Positions 27,295 through 37,924 of a DNA stretch of 64,000 nucleotides are shown here, in pieces (position 1 is the stretch's first letter; each line of letters begins with the position of its first letter). The notes below the pieces were generated by a model that had not been told where the DNA came from, ran no database searches, and saw only the letters and a list, made by a program, of their open reading frames with translations. Source of the stretch: Nevskia ramosa DSM 11499 (GTDB lineage Bacteria; Pseudomonadota; Gammaproteobacteria; Nevskiales; Nevskiaceae). The DNA is taken from contig NZ_ATVI01000006.1 in NCBI RefSeq assembly GCF_000420645.1, forward strand, positions 744,001 through 808,000, written 5' to 3'. A program made the translations under genes and the position numbers.

Positions 27295-28629
27295 GTGCCT
27301 GCCCAGCGTTTCCGTGAAGTGTGGTCGCTGGCGCTGCCGATTCTCGGCGCGATGCTGTCCCAGGTACTGCTGAATCTGGTCGATCTGGCGATGGTCGGCC
27401 ATCTGGGCGCCAATGCGCTGGCTGGCGTCGGCGCCGCCAGCTTCCTGCATTTCACTGCGTTCTCGGCGATCACCGGCCTGTCGTCCGCCGTGCAGGCGAT
27501 GGCGGCGCGGCGCTACGGCGAAGGCCGGCTCGATGAAACCGCGCTGTCGCTCAATGGCGGGCTGCTGCTGTCGATCGCCATCGGCCTGCCGCTGTCGCTG
27601 GTGCTGATCGCTGCTGCCCCCTGGCTGTTCTCGACGCTCTACACAGACCCGGCAGTCGGCGCCGAGGGCACGGTTTACCTGCAGTTCCGGCTGGCGGCGA
27701 TCGTCGCCGTCGGCATCAACTTCTCGTTCCGTGGCTACTGGAGCGCGATCCGCCGTGCGCGGCTTTATCTTTACGTGCTCGGCGGCATGAGCGCGCTGAA
27801 CATCCTGCTCGACTGGCTGCTGATCTTCGGCAAGCTGGGCCTGCCGGAAATGGGCACCCGCGGCGCCGGGCTGGCGAACCTGATCAGCACACTCGCCGGT
27901 GCCGGCGCCTACCTCTTGCTGGCCTGGCGCGAAGCCCGGCCGGCCGGCTTCATGCGCCGCCTGCCGTCGATGACGCAACTCGGTGATCTGCTGCGAATCG
28001 GCCTGCCGTCCTGCGTGCAGAACCTGCTGTTCGCCGGCGGCTTTTCGGTGCTGCTGTGGATCATCGGCCAGATCGGCACGGCGGAACTGGCGGTCACCAA
28101 CGTGCTGATCAACATCACCCTGGCGGCCGTGTTGCCGGGCATCGCCTTCGGGCTGGCGGCTGCGGCGTTGACCGGCTCCGCACTGGGCCGTGGCGATATC
28201 GACGACGCCTACGCCTGGGCCTGGGACGTGTTCCGAGCAACCTGGTGGGTGTTCGCAGCGCTCGCGGTGCCGATGCTGTTCGCGACGGACGCCGTCCTGC
28301 GCGTGTTCTTCGCCGATCCGGCCACAGCCGATGTGCTGGTCGATGTCGGCCGGCTGCCGCTGCGCCTGATCGGCCTCGCCGTCACGCTCGATGGCCTCGG
28401 CTTCATCCTCATGAATGCGCTGCTCGGTGTCGGCGCCAGCGGCGCGGTGGCGCTGGTCGCTGTCGGCCTGCAATGGGGTTTCTTTCTGCCCGGCAGCTAT
28501 GCCGCGGTGACCTTGCTCGGCAGCGGCCTGCCGGGGATCTGGATCCTGATGACCGGCTACCGCGCTTTCCAGACCGGCATCTTCGCCTGGCTCTGGAAAC
28601 AGAAACGCTGGGCAAAAATAAGGGTCTGA
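27295..28629 (+). CDS. MATE-family efflux transporter
   Basis: A 444-residue multidrug/toxin extrusion antiporter with about 12 transmembrane segments arranged as two MatE repeats. The first opens with LALPILGAMLSQVLLNLVDLAMVGHLGANALAGVGA, the second with LLRIGLPSCVQNLLFAGGFSVLLWIIGQIG. Such pumps export cationic compounds with Na+ or H+ exchange. The start is GTG at 27295, with GAAGGA about 13 nt upstream. The stop codon lies within the 5' arm of a strong hairpin. Confidence 0.92.
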   Translation: MPAQRFREVWSLALPILGAMLSQVLLNLVDLAMVGHLGANALAGVGAASFLHFTAFSAITGLSSAVQAMAARRYGEGRLDETALSLNGGLLLSIAIGLPLSLVLIAAAPWLFSTLYTDPAVGAEGTVYLQFRLAAIVAVGINFSFRGYWSAIRRARLYLYVLGGMSALNILLDWLLIFGKLGLPEMGTRGAGLANLISTLAGAGAYLLLAWREARPAGFMRRLPSMTQLGDLLRIGLPSCVQNLLFAGGFSVLLWIIGQIGTAELAVTNVLINITLAAVLPGIAFGLAAAALTGSALGRGDIDDAYAWAWDVFRATWWVFAALAVPMLFATDAVLRVFFADPATADVLVDVGRLPLRLIGLAVTLDGLGFILMNALLGVGASGAVALVAVGLQWGFFLPGSYAAVTLLGSGLPGIWILMTGYRAFQTGIFAWLWKQKRWAKIRV

Positions 28630-28660
28630 GCTGCCCCGTTGCCGGGACAGCTCAGACCCT
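28615..28660. terminator. bidirectional hairpin terminator
   Basis: A 13-bp perfect stem (AGGGTCTGAGCTG at 28621-28633 with 28648-28660) encloses a second CCCG/CGGG stem. On the minus strand it is followed by TTATTTTT, making it a good terminator for the lipoprotein gene; on the plus strand it covers the MATE stop. Confidence 0.8.
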
Positions 28661-28678
28661 GGGTACTTCCGTTGAGGC

Positions 28679-29242
28679 TTAGTTCGGAACCAGGTCGTTG
28701 CCGACCACGCGAACCTTCGAGCCCACTGCCAGACCGCCCATGCGCGGCAAGGTCACCGTACGCGTACCGCCGGCATCCATCGACACCGTGACGTGGTGAA
28801 CCCATTCGGCTCGTGCCGATTTCTCGACTTCACGGCCGGCGAAACCGCCGATCACCGCACCGCCGATGGTCGCCAGAATCTTGCCGGACTTCTTGCCGAA
28901 CTGGGAACCAGCCACACCACCGGCAGCGGCGCCGCCGAGGGTGCCGAGTGCCGAGGCTTCGCCCCTGACGCGCTCATCGGCAACCGACGAAATCACGCCG
29001 CAATCACCGCAAACCGGCGGCGGAGCCGGGGCTGCCGCAACAGGCTCCGGAGCCGGGGCAGGACGCGGTTTCGGCTTCGGCCTCGGAGCCGGCGCTTCTT
29101 CGACTGCGGCCGGTGCTGCGGCTGGCGGCGCGGCGGCGGCCGCTTCAGTCGGCGCAGCAGCGGGATCGGCCGGCGGCTGTGGAGCAGGGCCGCAAGCGGT
29201 CAGGATGGCAAGCGCCAGCACCAGCAATGATTTCTTGTACAT
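28679..29242 (-). CDS. glycine-zipper 2TM-domain lipoprotein
   Basis: A 187-residue lipoprotein. The signal peptide MYKKSLLVLALAILTAC ends in a lipobox cysteine. An Ala/Pro/Lys-rich linker of about 65 residues leads to CGDCGVISSV and a SlyB/Rick_17kDa-type glycine zipper (ALGTLGGAAAGGVAGSQFGKKSGKILATIGGAVIGGFAGREVEKS), followed by a small beta domain (VSMDAGGTRTVTLPRMGGLAVGSKVRVVG). ATG 29242 has GGGAGA upstream. It is probably anchored in the outer membrane with the zipper inserting in the bilayer. Confidence 0.85.
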   Translation of the reverse strand: MYKKSLLVLALAILTACGPAPQPPADPAAAPTEAAAAAPPAAAPAAVEEAPAPRPKPKPRPAPAPEPVAAAPAPPPVCGDCGVISSVADERVRGEASALGTLGGAAAGGVAGSQFGKKSGKILATIGGAVIGGFAGREVEKSARAEWVHHVTVSMDAGGTRTVTLPRMGGLAVGSKVRVVGNDLVPN

Positions 29243-29433
29243 CGGGGTCTCCCTCAACAGGTTGCAAAGTTTCTGCAGGTTAGCACCGCAAGCTGAACGA
29301 GAACTGACCTGTCGATTAGCCTTATCGACCGGCGGCGACGCAGATGGTTCGGCGACGGTAATCCGGAGTGAGGCAAGCTTGTGCCGGGAATTCGATCGAA
29401 CTCCGTCCAGTCACGACACCATCACCGACCCCA

Positions 29434-30165
29434 ATGCCCGCCGCCGCGCTCAGCCACTGGCGAGATTTCCGCAACATCGTGCTGTTCACCGGCGCCGGCC
29501 TGTCGGCGGAATGCGGCGTGCCGACCTATCGCGGTGCCGGCGGCATCTGGCGCGAATACAACTATCAGGACTACGCCTGCCAGCGTGCCTTCGACCGTGA
29601 CCCGGTGCAGGTGCTGGACTTCCACGAACTGCGTCGCACCAAGGTGCTGAGCTGCGCGCCACACGCCGGCCACGCGCACATCCGCGCGATGCAGGCCGAG
29701 CATCCGGGCATCCACGTCATCACCCAGAACATCGATGGTCTGCTGCAACGCGCCGGTGTCGTCGTCGTCGCCGAATTGCACGGCAGCCTGTGGCGCCTGC
29801 GCTGCCCGGTGCATGGCATTCGCGACGATCTGGCGGTGGGTGCCTACGCCCATCGGCATTGCCCGGATTGCCCACCTGATCGCGCACCCTGGCTACGGCC
29901 AGACATCACCTGGTTCGAAGATGCCGTGAACGAAGCCGTATTCGAGCATGCGGCGATGCTGGTTGACGATGCCGAGCTGTTCGTCGGCATCGGCACCTCC
30001 GGTGCGGTCTGGCCGGCGGCGGGTTTCGCCGAACGCGCCCGCCAGCGTGGCGCGCGGATGGTCGAGATCAATCCAGAGAATAACGAAGCATCGGCGCTGT
30101 ATGGCCAGCACATCCGCTTGCCAGCCTCGACGGCCTTGCCGGAGGCGTTTCCGATCGGCGGCTGA
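29434..30165 (+). CDS. Sir2-family NAD-dependent deacylase (sirtuin)
   Basis: A 243-residue sirtuin. It has the NAD-binding GAGLSAECGVPTYRG (residues 20-34), TQNIDGL (98-103) and the catalytic histidine in ELHGS (H116). The zinc module is unusual: C124-P-V-H127 then C143-P-D-C146, so a histidine replaces one of four cysteines. GIGTSGAVWPAAGF and VEINPE close the Rossmann fold. ATG 29434 fits the domain start. It removes acyl groups from lysines, making nicotinamide and O-acyl-ADP-ribose; targets unknown. Confidence 0.9.
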   Translation: MPAAALSHWRDFRNIVLFTGAGLSAECGVPTYRGAGGIWREYNYQDYACQRAFDRDPVQVLDFHELRRTKVLSCAPHAGHAHIRAMQAEHPGIHVITQNIDGLLQRAGVVVVAELHGSLWRLRCPVHGIRDDLAVGAYAHRHCPDCPPDRAPWLRPDITWFEDAVNEAVFEHAAMLVDDAELFVGIGTSGAVWPAAGFAERARQRGARMVEINPENNEASALYGQHIRLPASTALPEAFPIGG

Positions 30166-30192
30166 GCGCTGTAACAGCGATGCTCGATCTGT

Positions 30193-30846
30193 TCAGTCCC
30201 TATCCGGCGCGCCCAGCGGGAAATACGCACGGAACGGCCGTGCTTCGTCCACGGCCCGCGCCATCGAAGGCCGGGCCAGCAAGCGCTTGCGATAAGCGCG
30301 CAGATGGGCGAACGATTCGTCGATCGGCCGCACCCAATCGGCATAGAACAACGCCGGTGCCGCCGCGCAATCGGCGAGCGTGAACGCATCACCGGCCGCC
30401 CATTCGCGATCCGCCATCACGCCGTCGAGCCAGCCATAGCTGAGGCCGAGCATCGCCTGCGCGTCTTCGACACCTTGCCGATCACGGTTCTCCGGCGCCC
30501 GGATGCTGTCGAACACCACCTTCTGCAGCGGCGTCTGAACGTAGTTGTCGAAGAAGCGATCCATCAGCCGCACTTCCAGCGCTGCCTTGGGATCATCGGG
30601 AATCAAGTGCAGCGGGCCAGGATGATGCAGCCCCAGATGCTCGATGATGATGCTGGCCTCCAGCACCGTGCGGTCGCCATCAACCAATACCGGAAACCGC
30701 TTCAGCGGCCACAGCGCCGCCAGTTCGGCATCCACCGCCTGCTCGCCGAGCAGGCGCAACTCGAACGCTGTGTCGTTCTCGTACAGCGCGACCAGCACCT
30801 TCTGGCAGTACGACGAGAAGGGGTGCGCGTAGAGCTTGGGTTTCAT
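30193..30846 (-). CDS. glutathione S-transferase family protein
   Basis: A 217-residue GST. The thioredoxin-like N-terminal domain starts MKPKLYAHPFSSYCQKVLVALYEND, contains the cis-proline in KRFPVLVDGDRTVLEASIIIEHL, and leads into the helical domain (AGDAFTLADCAAAPALFYAD, the N-capping box region). The SSYCQK site suggests Ser/Cys-type chemistry. ATG 30846 gives the family start. Substrate unknown. Confidence 0.9.
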   Translation of the reverse strand: MKPKLYAHPFSSYCQKVLVALYENDTAFELRLLGEQAVDAELAALWPLKRFPVLVDGDRTVLEASIIIEHLGLHHPGPLHLIPDDPKAALEVRLMDRFFDNYVQTPLQKVVFDSIRAPENRDRQGVEDAQAMLGLSYGWLDGVMADREWAAGDAFTLADCAAAPALFYADWVRPIDESFAHLRAYRKRLLARPSMARAVDEARPFRAYFPLGAPDRD

Positions 30847-30911
30847 GTCGCTTCTCCAGTGCAGGCTCCAGAATGGGAGCACATTGAACGCCGAGCCGGG
30901 CGAGGGGCGAT

Positions 30912-31610
30912 ATGCAATCGAGACAACGACCGCAGGCCATGCCCGCCAGCAGATGGCTGCGGAAATACTACTTCTCCTCGGTCAGCGCGTTTGTCCTCGC
31001 GCTATCGCTCTGGGGCTTCTCCGACAACCTCATCTGGAACGTCGGACAAGCCAGCAATCACGATCCGAAATTCATCATCCATGGGCTGTTCTGCCTCGCC
31101 TGGGTGCTGATGCTGTTCGTGCAGGCCAGCCTCGTGCGTGCAGGCAATGTCCGGCTGCATCGCACGCTTGGCATCGTCGGATTGATCGCCGCCCTGGGCG
31201 TGACGCTCAGTACCATCCACATCTTCGTGGTGGTCTGGAAAGGCTGGGACGCGATGGCGTTCTATCTGAAAGCCAACCGGCTGCTCTTGCCCAGCTATTC
31301 GCTGCTGGTGCTGCTGGGATATCTCAACCGTAAGCGGCCGGACTGGCACAGGCGCTTCGTCTACATCGCAACGCTGTTCATGCTCGAGCCGGTCCTGTCG
31401 CGGGCCTTCGATCCTTTGGAGCCCTTGCTGACCGGTCTCTCCGAAAGCCAGATCGACTTTTACTGGTGGATATTCTTCGTACTGGTCTGGAGCAGTCTTT
31501 TCCTGTCGCTGTTCGCTTACGACTGGTTTGTCGAACGTCGCATTCACCCGGTTACAGCAGGCGGATTTGCCTGGTTCTGTGCCATCTGGGCGGTCGTGCT
31601 GCTCGTGTGA
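30912..31610 (+). CDS. hypothetical membrane protein with about six transmembrane helices
   Basis: A 232-residue polytopic membrane protein. It has about six hydrophobic segments (SSVSAFVLALSLWGF, FIIHGLFCLAWVLMLFVQASLV, TLGIVGLIAALGVTLSTIHIFVVV, PSYSLLVLLGYL, FYWWIFFVLVWSSLFLSLFAYDWF, GFAWFCAIWAVVLLV). Conserved-looking histidines sit at membrane edges (FIIHG, VRLHRTLG, TIHIF, DWHRRF), reminiscent of DUF2306-type proteins, but I do not assign a function. GAGGGG lies upstream of the ATG. It is divergent from the GST gene. Confidence 0.75.
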   Translation: MQSRQRPQAMPASRWLRKYYFSSVSAFVLALSLWGFSDNLIWNVGQASNHDPKFIIHGLFCLAWVLMLFVQASLVRAGNVRLHRTLGIVGLIAALGVTLSTIHIFVVVWKGWDAMAFYLKANRLLLPSYSLLVLLGYLNRKRPDWHRRFVYIATLFMLEPVLSRAFDPLEPLLTGLSESQIDFYWWIFFVLVWSSLFLSLFAYDWFVERRIHPVTAGGFAWFCAIWAVVLLV

Positions 31611-31666
31611 GCCGTTCGATTTCTTGCACGCGCTGCCGCTGTCGAAAGTCGAGGTAGCCTGTCGCC

Positions 31667-32887
31667 ATGGACTCCCTGATCGCCGCTGCGGCGCGTGCCC
31701 TGGTTACCGGCGATCCGCTCGGTGCATTGAAGCGCGTCGCCCTTCGAGAAGATCCGCCGGCGCTCGCACTGCGGGGTATCGCCATGGCCCAGCTCGGCGA
31801 ACATGCACGCGCTCGCGATCTGTTGCGCCGAGCTGCCCGTGGCTTCGGCGCGCACGAAGAGCGGGCCCGCGCCCGTTGTGTCGTCGCCGAAGCCGAAGTG
31901 GCCCTGGCGATGCGCGATCTTCGCGGCTCGCCGCGCACGCTGGCCGTCGCGGCGCTGACACTGGAGGCACGCGCCGATCGCGCCAATGCCTTGCACGCCC
32001 GCCTGATCGGTGCGCGTCGTCTGCTGCTGCTGGGTCATGTCGATGAGGCTGCCACCGCGCTGAGCAGCCTCGATACGCAAGGCGCGCCGCCGTCGCTGCT
32101 GGCGGTGGCCGAACTGGCCGCTGCCGAAGTGGCGCTGCGCTTGCTGAACACGGCGGTGGCGCGCGCCGCGTTCGCTCGTGCACGGGAGGCCGCCGAGCAC
32201 GCGCGAGTGCCGTCGCTGCTGGCCGAAGTGGCTGAAGCGCGCGCCGCGCTCGATCGTCCCGCGGCCCGTTCGATCCAGGCCGGCCAGGAGAAGCTGCTGC
32301 GGCTCGATGAAGTGGAAGCGCTGCATGCTTCGGGTGCGCTGGTGATCGACGGCTGCCGCCGCGGCTTGCGGGTTGGTAGCAACTGGCTTCCGCTGGCGCG
32401 GCGGCCGCTGCTGTTCGCATTGGCACGCGCTCTGGCAGAAGCCTGGCCTGGCGATGTCGATCGCAATCTGCTGATCACACGTGCTTTCAGTACTCGTCAT
32501 CTCGACGAAACGCACAGGGCCCGGCTGCGGGTCGAGATCGGCCGTCTGCGCGCCATCGCGGCACCGCTGGCGCGCATCGAGGCCAGTGCGCGCGGCTTCG
32601 CACTCAGGCCGCTGGGCAATCACGCCGTCGTTGTCCTGCTGCCACCGATCGAAGGCGATCAGGCCTCGTTGCTGGCCTTGCTGGCCGACGGCATGGCCTG
32701 GTCGACCTCGGCGCTCGCGCTGGCACTCGGCGACAGTCAGCGCACGGTGCAGCGGGCGCTCGTCGAGCTTGAGGCCGAAGGGCGCGTGCGCTCGATCGGC
32801 CTCGCACGATCGCAACGCTGGCTATCGCCACCGCTGACAGGATTCACGACGAACTTGTTACTCCCTGCTGCGCTGGCGCTAGCCTAG
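31667..32887 (+). CDS. helix-turn-helix regulator-like protein with repeat-rich N-terminus
   Basis: A 406-residue protein. Residues 1-200 are alanine-rich helical repeats of TPR type (GIAMAQLGEHARARDLLRRAARGFG; LLLLGHVDEAATALSSL). The C-terminal end carries a winged-helix-like segment, MAWSTSALALALGDSQRTVQRALVELEAEGRVRSIGLARSQRW, which looks like a DNA-binding domain. It lies 50 nt upstream of the beta-propeller and DUF899 genes on the same strand and probably regulates them; that link is inferred from order. Confidence 0.72.
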   Translation: MDSLIAAAARALVTGDPLGALKRVALREDPPALALRGIAMAQLGEHARARDLLRRAARGFGAHEERARARCVVAEAEVALAMRDLRGSPRTLAVAALTLEARADRANALHARLIGARRLLLLGHVDEAATALSSLDTQGAPPSLLAVAELAAAEVALRLLNTAVARAAFARAREAAEHARVPSLLAEVAEARAALDRPAARSIQAGQEKLLRLDEVEALHASGALVIDGCRRGLRVGSNWLPLARRPLLFALARALAEAWPGDVDRNLLITRAFSTRHLDETHRARLRVEIGRLRAIAAPLARIEASARGFALRPLGNHAVVVLLPPIEGDQASLLALLADGMAWSTSALALALGDSQRTVQRALVELEAEGRVRSIGLARSQRWLSPPLTGFTTNLLLPAALALA

Positions 32888-32936
32888 ATTGGCCTTGCCG
32901 CGCTGCTCAGCAGCGCATCAACCAGGAGCAAAGACC

Positions 32937-33620
32937 ATGAACCAGAGCAAAGCAGAACGGATTGGCAAGACCCCGGCAGCAGCACGCGTGCGTGCGGCGG
33001 AAATCGTTCGCGAGTACGGCCCGTTCGCCGGCATCGGCGCCATTCACGGCGTCAGCCACGACGGCAAGCGTGTCTGGGCCGCCACCGGATCGAAGCTGCT
33101 CGCGTTCGATCCGGAGAGCGGCCGGATCGCCCGCACGCTCGATCGCAGCGGCGACGCCGGCACCGCCTTCGACGGCACTCACCTTTATCAGATCGCTGAA
33201 GCACGGATCGACAAGATCGACCCTGCCACCGGCGACATCGTGGCGTCGATCCCGGCACCCGGCCACGGCGCCGACTCGGGCATGGCCTGGGCCGAGGGCA
33301 GCCTGTGGGTCGGGCAGTACCGCGAGCGCAAGATCCACCAGATCGATCCCGAAACCGGCGCGGTACTGCGCACCATCGAATCGAACCGCTTCGTCACCGG
33401 CGTCACCTGGGTCGACGGCGAGCTCTGGCACGGCACCTGGGAAGGCGACGCAAGCGATATCCGCCGCATCAACCCGGAAAGCGGCACCGTGCTCGAGCGG
33501 CTGGAAATGCCGCCGGGCGTTGGCGTCAGCGGCATGGAGTCCGACGGCGCCGCGCTTTTCTACTGCGGTGGCGGGCCGAGCGGCAAGGTCCGCGCCGTGC
33601 GCCGTCCAAGCGGAGAATGA
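32937..33620 (+). CDS. YncE/Vgb-like beta-propeller protein
   Basis: A 227-residue beta-propeller without a signal peptide. Repeated blades read VWAATGSKLLAFDPESGRIART, HLYQIAEARIDKIDPATGDIVAS, LWVGQYRERKIHQIDPETGAVLRT and LWHGTWEGDASDIRRINPESGTVLER, the xxIDPxTG pattern of streptogramin-lyase-like and glutamine-cyclotransferase-like propellers. ACCAGGAGCAAAGACC precedes the ATG at 32937. Its stop overlaps the DUF899 start (ATGA). Possibly a ligand-binding or lyase partner; no substrate visible. Confidence 0.82.
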   Translation: MNQSKAERIGKTPAAARVRAAEIVREYGPFAGIGAIHGVSHDGKRVWAATGSKLLAFDPESGRIARTLDRSGDAGTAFDGTHLYQIAEARIDKIDPATGDIVASIPAPGHGADSGMAWAEGSLWVGQYRERKIHQIDPETGAVLRTIESNRFVTGVTWVDGELWHGTWEGDASDIRRINPESGTVLERLEMPPGVGVSGMESDGAALFYCGGGPSGKVRAVRRPSGE

Positions 33621-34393
33621 CCATGAGCCTTCCGATCACTGACCACCGGACGGCAACGCGCGAAGACTGGCTGGCGGCGCGAATGGAGCTGCTCGACGCC
33701 GAAAAGGAGCTGAGCCGTCTGAGCGACCAAGTCGCCCGCAAGCGCCGTGCACTGCCGTGGCTGCGTGTCGACAAGGCCTACGTCTTCGACACGCAGCACG
33801 GACCGCGCACGCTGGCCGAGCTGTTCGACGGCCGCAGTCAGCTGCTGGTGCAGCACTTCATGCTCGGCCCGGGCTGGCCGCAGGGTTGCCCGAGCTGCTC
33901 GTTCATGGCCGATCACAGCGACGGCATGAACCCGCATCTGGCCAATCGCGACGTCACCCTGCTGGCGGTCTCGCGTGCGCCGCTGGCGGAGATCCAGCGC
34001 TTTCGCGACCGCATGGGCTGGCAGTTCCCGTGGGTTTCCTCGCAGGGCAACGACTTCAACTACGACTTCCGCGTCAGCTTCACGCCGGAAGACAAGGCCG
34101 GAGGGCAGCCCGTCTACAACTTCGACACGCAGGCCTTCCAGGGCGAGGAAGCGCCGGGCATCAGCGTCTTCTACAAGGACGATGCCGGCGACATCTTCCG
34201 CACCTATTCGACCTACGGCCGCGGTGTCGAAGTGATGATGGGCACCTACGCCCTTCTGGACCTCGTGCCCAAGGGCCGTGACGAACGCGAAGTGCCCTAC
34301 AAGATGGAGTGGGTGCGCCATCACGATCGCTACCCGCAGCGACCGTCCGGCCCGGCGATGTCGGCCAGTGCATGTTGCGCGGCTCGCGGATGA
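33617..34393 (+). CDS. DUF899 thioredoxin-family protein
   Basis: A 258-residue thioredoxin-fold protein of the DUF899 family. It has LLVQHFMLGPGWPQGCPSCSFMADH with a CxxC (CPSC) redox motif, then VTLLAVSRAPLAEIQRFRDRMGWQFPWVSS and ISVFYKDDAGDIFRTYSTYGRGVEVMMGTYALLDLVPKGRDE. The start ATG at 33617 overlaps the previous stop; a second ATG two codons later (33623) is equally possible. It ends with a Cys pair (SACCAARG). Function unproven; probably redox or detoxification. Confidence 0.88.
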   Translation: MTMSLPITDHRTATREDWLAARMELLDAEKELSRLSDQVARKRRALPWLRVDKAYVFDTQHGPRTLAELFDGRSQLLVQHFMLGPGWPQGCPSCSFMADHSDGMNPHLANRDVTLLAVSRAPLAEIQRFRDRMGWQFPWVSSQGNDFNYDFRVSFTPEDKAGGQPVYNFDTQAFQGEEAPGISVFYKDDAGDIFRTYSTYGRGVEVMMGTYALLDLVPKGRDEREVPYKMEWVRHHDRYPQRPSGPAMSASACCAARG

Positions 34394-34551
34394 GCCTGTC
34401 TGCGGCCGTGCCCTGATTGGTACGGCAGCGGACAGAAGCCATCGCCAATGGCCGGCACAGTGCACACTGCAGAAGAATTTTGCGTAGGCGGACCTAGCGT
34501 GCCGCCAGGGCGCAAGCAAGATAGCCAGACAGCCATTCGCCAGAGCCGACC

Positions 34552-35670
34552 ATGCCAGACCCCGCAACTCCTCCCGAGGCCGGCAAGCCGCGCCGCAATC
34601 CGCTGCCGGCACTGGCCGCCATCGCGGCGATCGTCGCAGCGATGGCGCTGGCCTTCGCCTGGGTCGGCGGCTGGCTGACGCCAGCGAAGCTGACGCCGGC
34701 GCGCTTCGTCGATGTCATCGAGAAAGCCAATGGCGAGGTCAGCGCGGGTTATCGCCGCGCGCATGCCAAGGGCCTGTGCGTGGCCGGCAGCTTCGAGAGC
34801 AATGGCGCCGGAGTGGCCCTATCGAAGGCGCGGGTGTTCGCGGCGGGCAAGCTGCCGGTACTCGGGCGGATGTCGATCGGCGGCGGCTCGCCGCATGCGG
34901 CGGACAGCGGTGGTCGCGTTCGCAGCCTGTCCTTGCAGCTGATTGCCGATGACGGCCAGGAATGGCGCACGGCGATGAACAGCTTTCCGGTGTTCATGGT
35001 CGCCACCGCGCAAGGCTTCTACGACTTGAACGTGGCCTCGACAGCCGATCCCGCGACCGGCAAGCCGGACCCGGCGAAGATGGCCGCGTTCGGGCAGGCG
35101 CACCCGGAAGCCGCGTCGTTCTTCGAATGGGCCAAGACCGCGCCGTGGTCGACCAGCCTGGCCAGCACCACCTATAACGGTGTCAATGCGTTCCGCTTCG
35201 TCGATGCTGCAGGCGGTCACCGTTATGTGCGTTGGTCGATGCGCCCGCAGACGCCGTTCGAAGCGATGGACGCCGAACAGCTCAAGGCCGCAGACCCGAA
35301 TTTCCTCAGTGCCGATCTCGCCACGCGTCTGGCCGAAGGCCCGCTGCGCTGGGATCTGGTGGTGACCGTTGCCGGCGCTGACGATCCGGTGGCCGATCCG
35401 ACCAAGGCCTGGCCGGAGGACCGGCAGCAGATCGTCGTCGGCACTCTGGTCGTCGATCGCACCGAACCGCAGATCAACGGCGCCTGCCGCGATATCAATT
35501 TCGATCCGCTGGTGCTGCCGGCCGGCATCGAAGCTTCGGACGATCCAATCCTCGCGGCGCGCTCGGCGATCTATTCGGTGTCGTTCAACCGTCGCGAACA
35601 TGAGATCGGCACCGGCAAGGCGCCGGACGCCACCGGCCAAGCGGGCAACTCGACCGGAGGCAAGCCATGA
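34552..35670 (+). CDS. membrane-anchored catalase-family peroxidase
   Basis: A 372-residue haem protein of the minimal-catalase (SrpA) family with an N-terminal membrane helix (LPALAAIAAIVAAMALAFAWVGG). Catalase landmarks are RRAHAKGLCVAGSFESNGAG (distal-side His), FPVFMVATAQGFYDL and the proximal haem tyrosine in ARSAIYSVSFNRREHE. It is translationally coupled to a cytochrome b561 (ATGA), so it probably uses electrons from the membrane to reduce peroxide in the periplasm. Confidence 0.9.
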   Translation: MPDPATPPEAGKPRRNPLPALAAIAAIVAAMALAFAWVGGWLTPAKLTPARFVDVIEKANGEVSAGYRRAHAKGLCVAGSFESNGAGVALSKARVFAAGKLPVLGRMSIGGGSPHAADSGGRVRSLSLQLIADDGQEWRTAMNSFPVFMVATAQGFYDLNVASTADPATGKPDPAKMAAFGQAHPEAASFFEWAKTAPWSTSLASTTYNGVNAFRFVDAAGGHRYVRWSMRPQTPFEAMDAEQLKAADPNFLSADLATRLAEGPLRWDLVVTVAGADDPVADPTKAWPEDRQQIVVGTLVVDRTEPQINGACRDINFDPLVLPAGIEASDDPILAARSAIYSVSFNRREHEIGTGKAPDATGQAGNSTGGKP

Positions 35671-36197
35671 GCACGTCCAAGCACTTCAATCTGCCGGCGC
35701 GCCTGCTGCACTGGCTGATGTCGGCGATGATCCTGACCATGCTGTTCGTCGGCGTCGGCATGGTCGCGTCGATCACCCAGCGGCCGTGGCTGGTCGATCT
35801 GCATCGGCCGGTCGGCATCGCGATCCTGCTGCTGGTGATCGTGCGGCTGATCAATCGCCTGCTGTCACCACCACCGCCGTTGCCGGCCGATCTGCCGACC
35901 CTGCAGTCGATCGCCGCGAAGCTGTCGCACCTGCTGCTCTACGCGCTGATGTTCGCGATGCCGCTGGTGGGCTGGTCGATGCTGTCAGCCGGCGGCTATC
36001 CGATTCCGATGTTCGGCTCGGTGCACCTGCCAGCGATCGTCCCGCACGATCCGGCGCTCTACGCCGTGCTCCGCTGCGCCCACACCTGGCTGGCCTTCCT
36101 GCTGTTCGCCACCGTGCTGCTGCATCTCGCCGCCGCGCTGTTCCATGCCTGGGTGCGGCGTGACGGCGTGTTTCAGAGCATGGCTGGCGGCGACTAG
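35667..36197 (+). CDS. cytochrome b561
   Basis: A 176-residue four-helix di-haem membrane protein. Histidines expected to bind haem are seen in RLLHWLMSAMILTMLF, VDLHRPVGIAILLLVIV, KLSHLLLYALMFAMPLVGW and CAHTWLAFLLFATVLLHLAAALFHAWVRRDGVF. It overlaps the peroxidase stop by 4 nt and likely passes quinol electrons to it. Confidence 0.92.
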   Translation: MSTSKHFNLPARLLHWLMSAMILTMLFVGVGMVASITQRPWLVDLHRPVGIAILLLVIVRLINRLLSPPPPLPADLPTLQSIAAKLSHLLLYALMFAMPLVGWSMLSAGGYPIPMFGSVHLPAIVPHDPALYAVLRCAHTWLAFLLFATVLLHLAAALFHAWVRRDGVFQSMAGGD

Positions 36198-36220
36198 AAC
36201 CTTGTCGCCGTTGTGGCGCT

Positions 36221-37837
<1,617 letters not shown>

Positions 37838-37924
37838 GGCAACGGGCAGCCGGGGGAAGCACGGGAAACTTGCGGGCCGCGATTGTATCGCAGGGTCTGG
37901 GGTCGGCCGTCCAGATACAAATGC

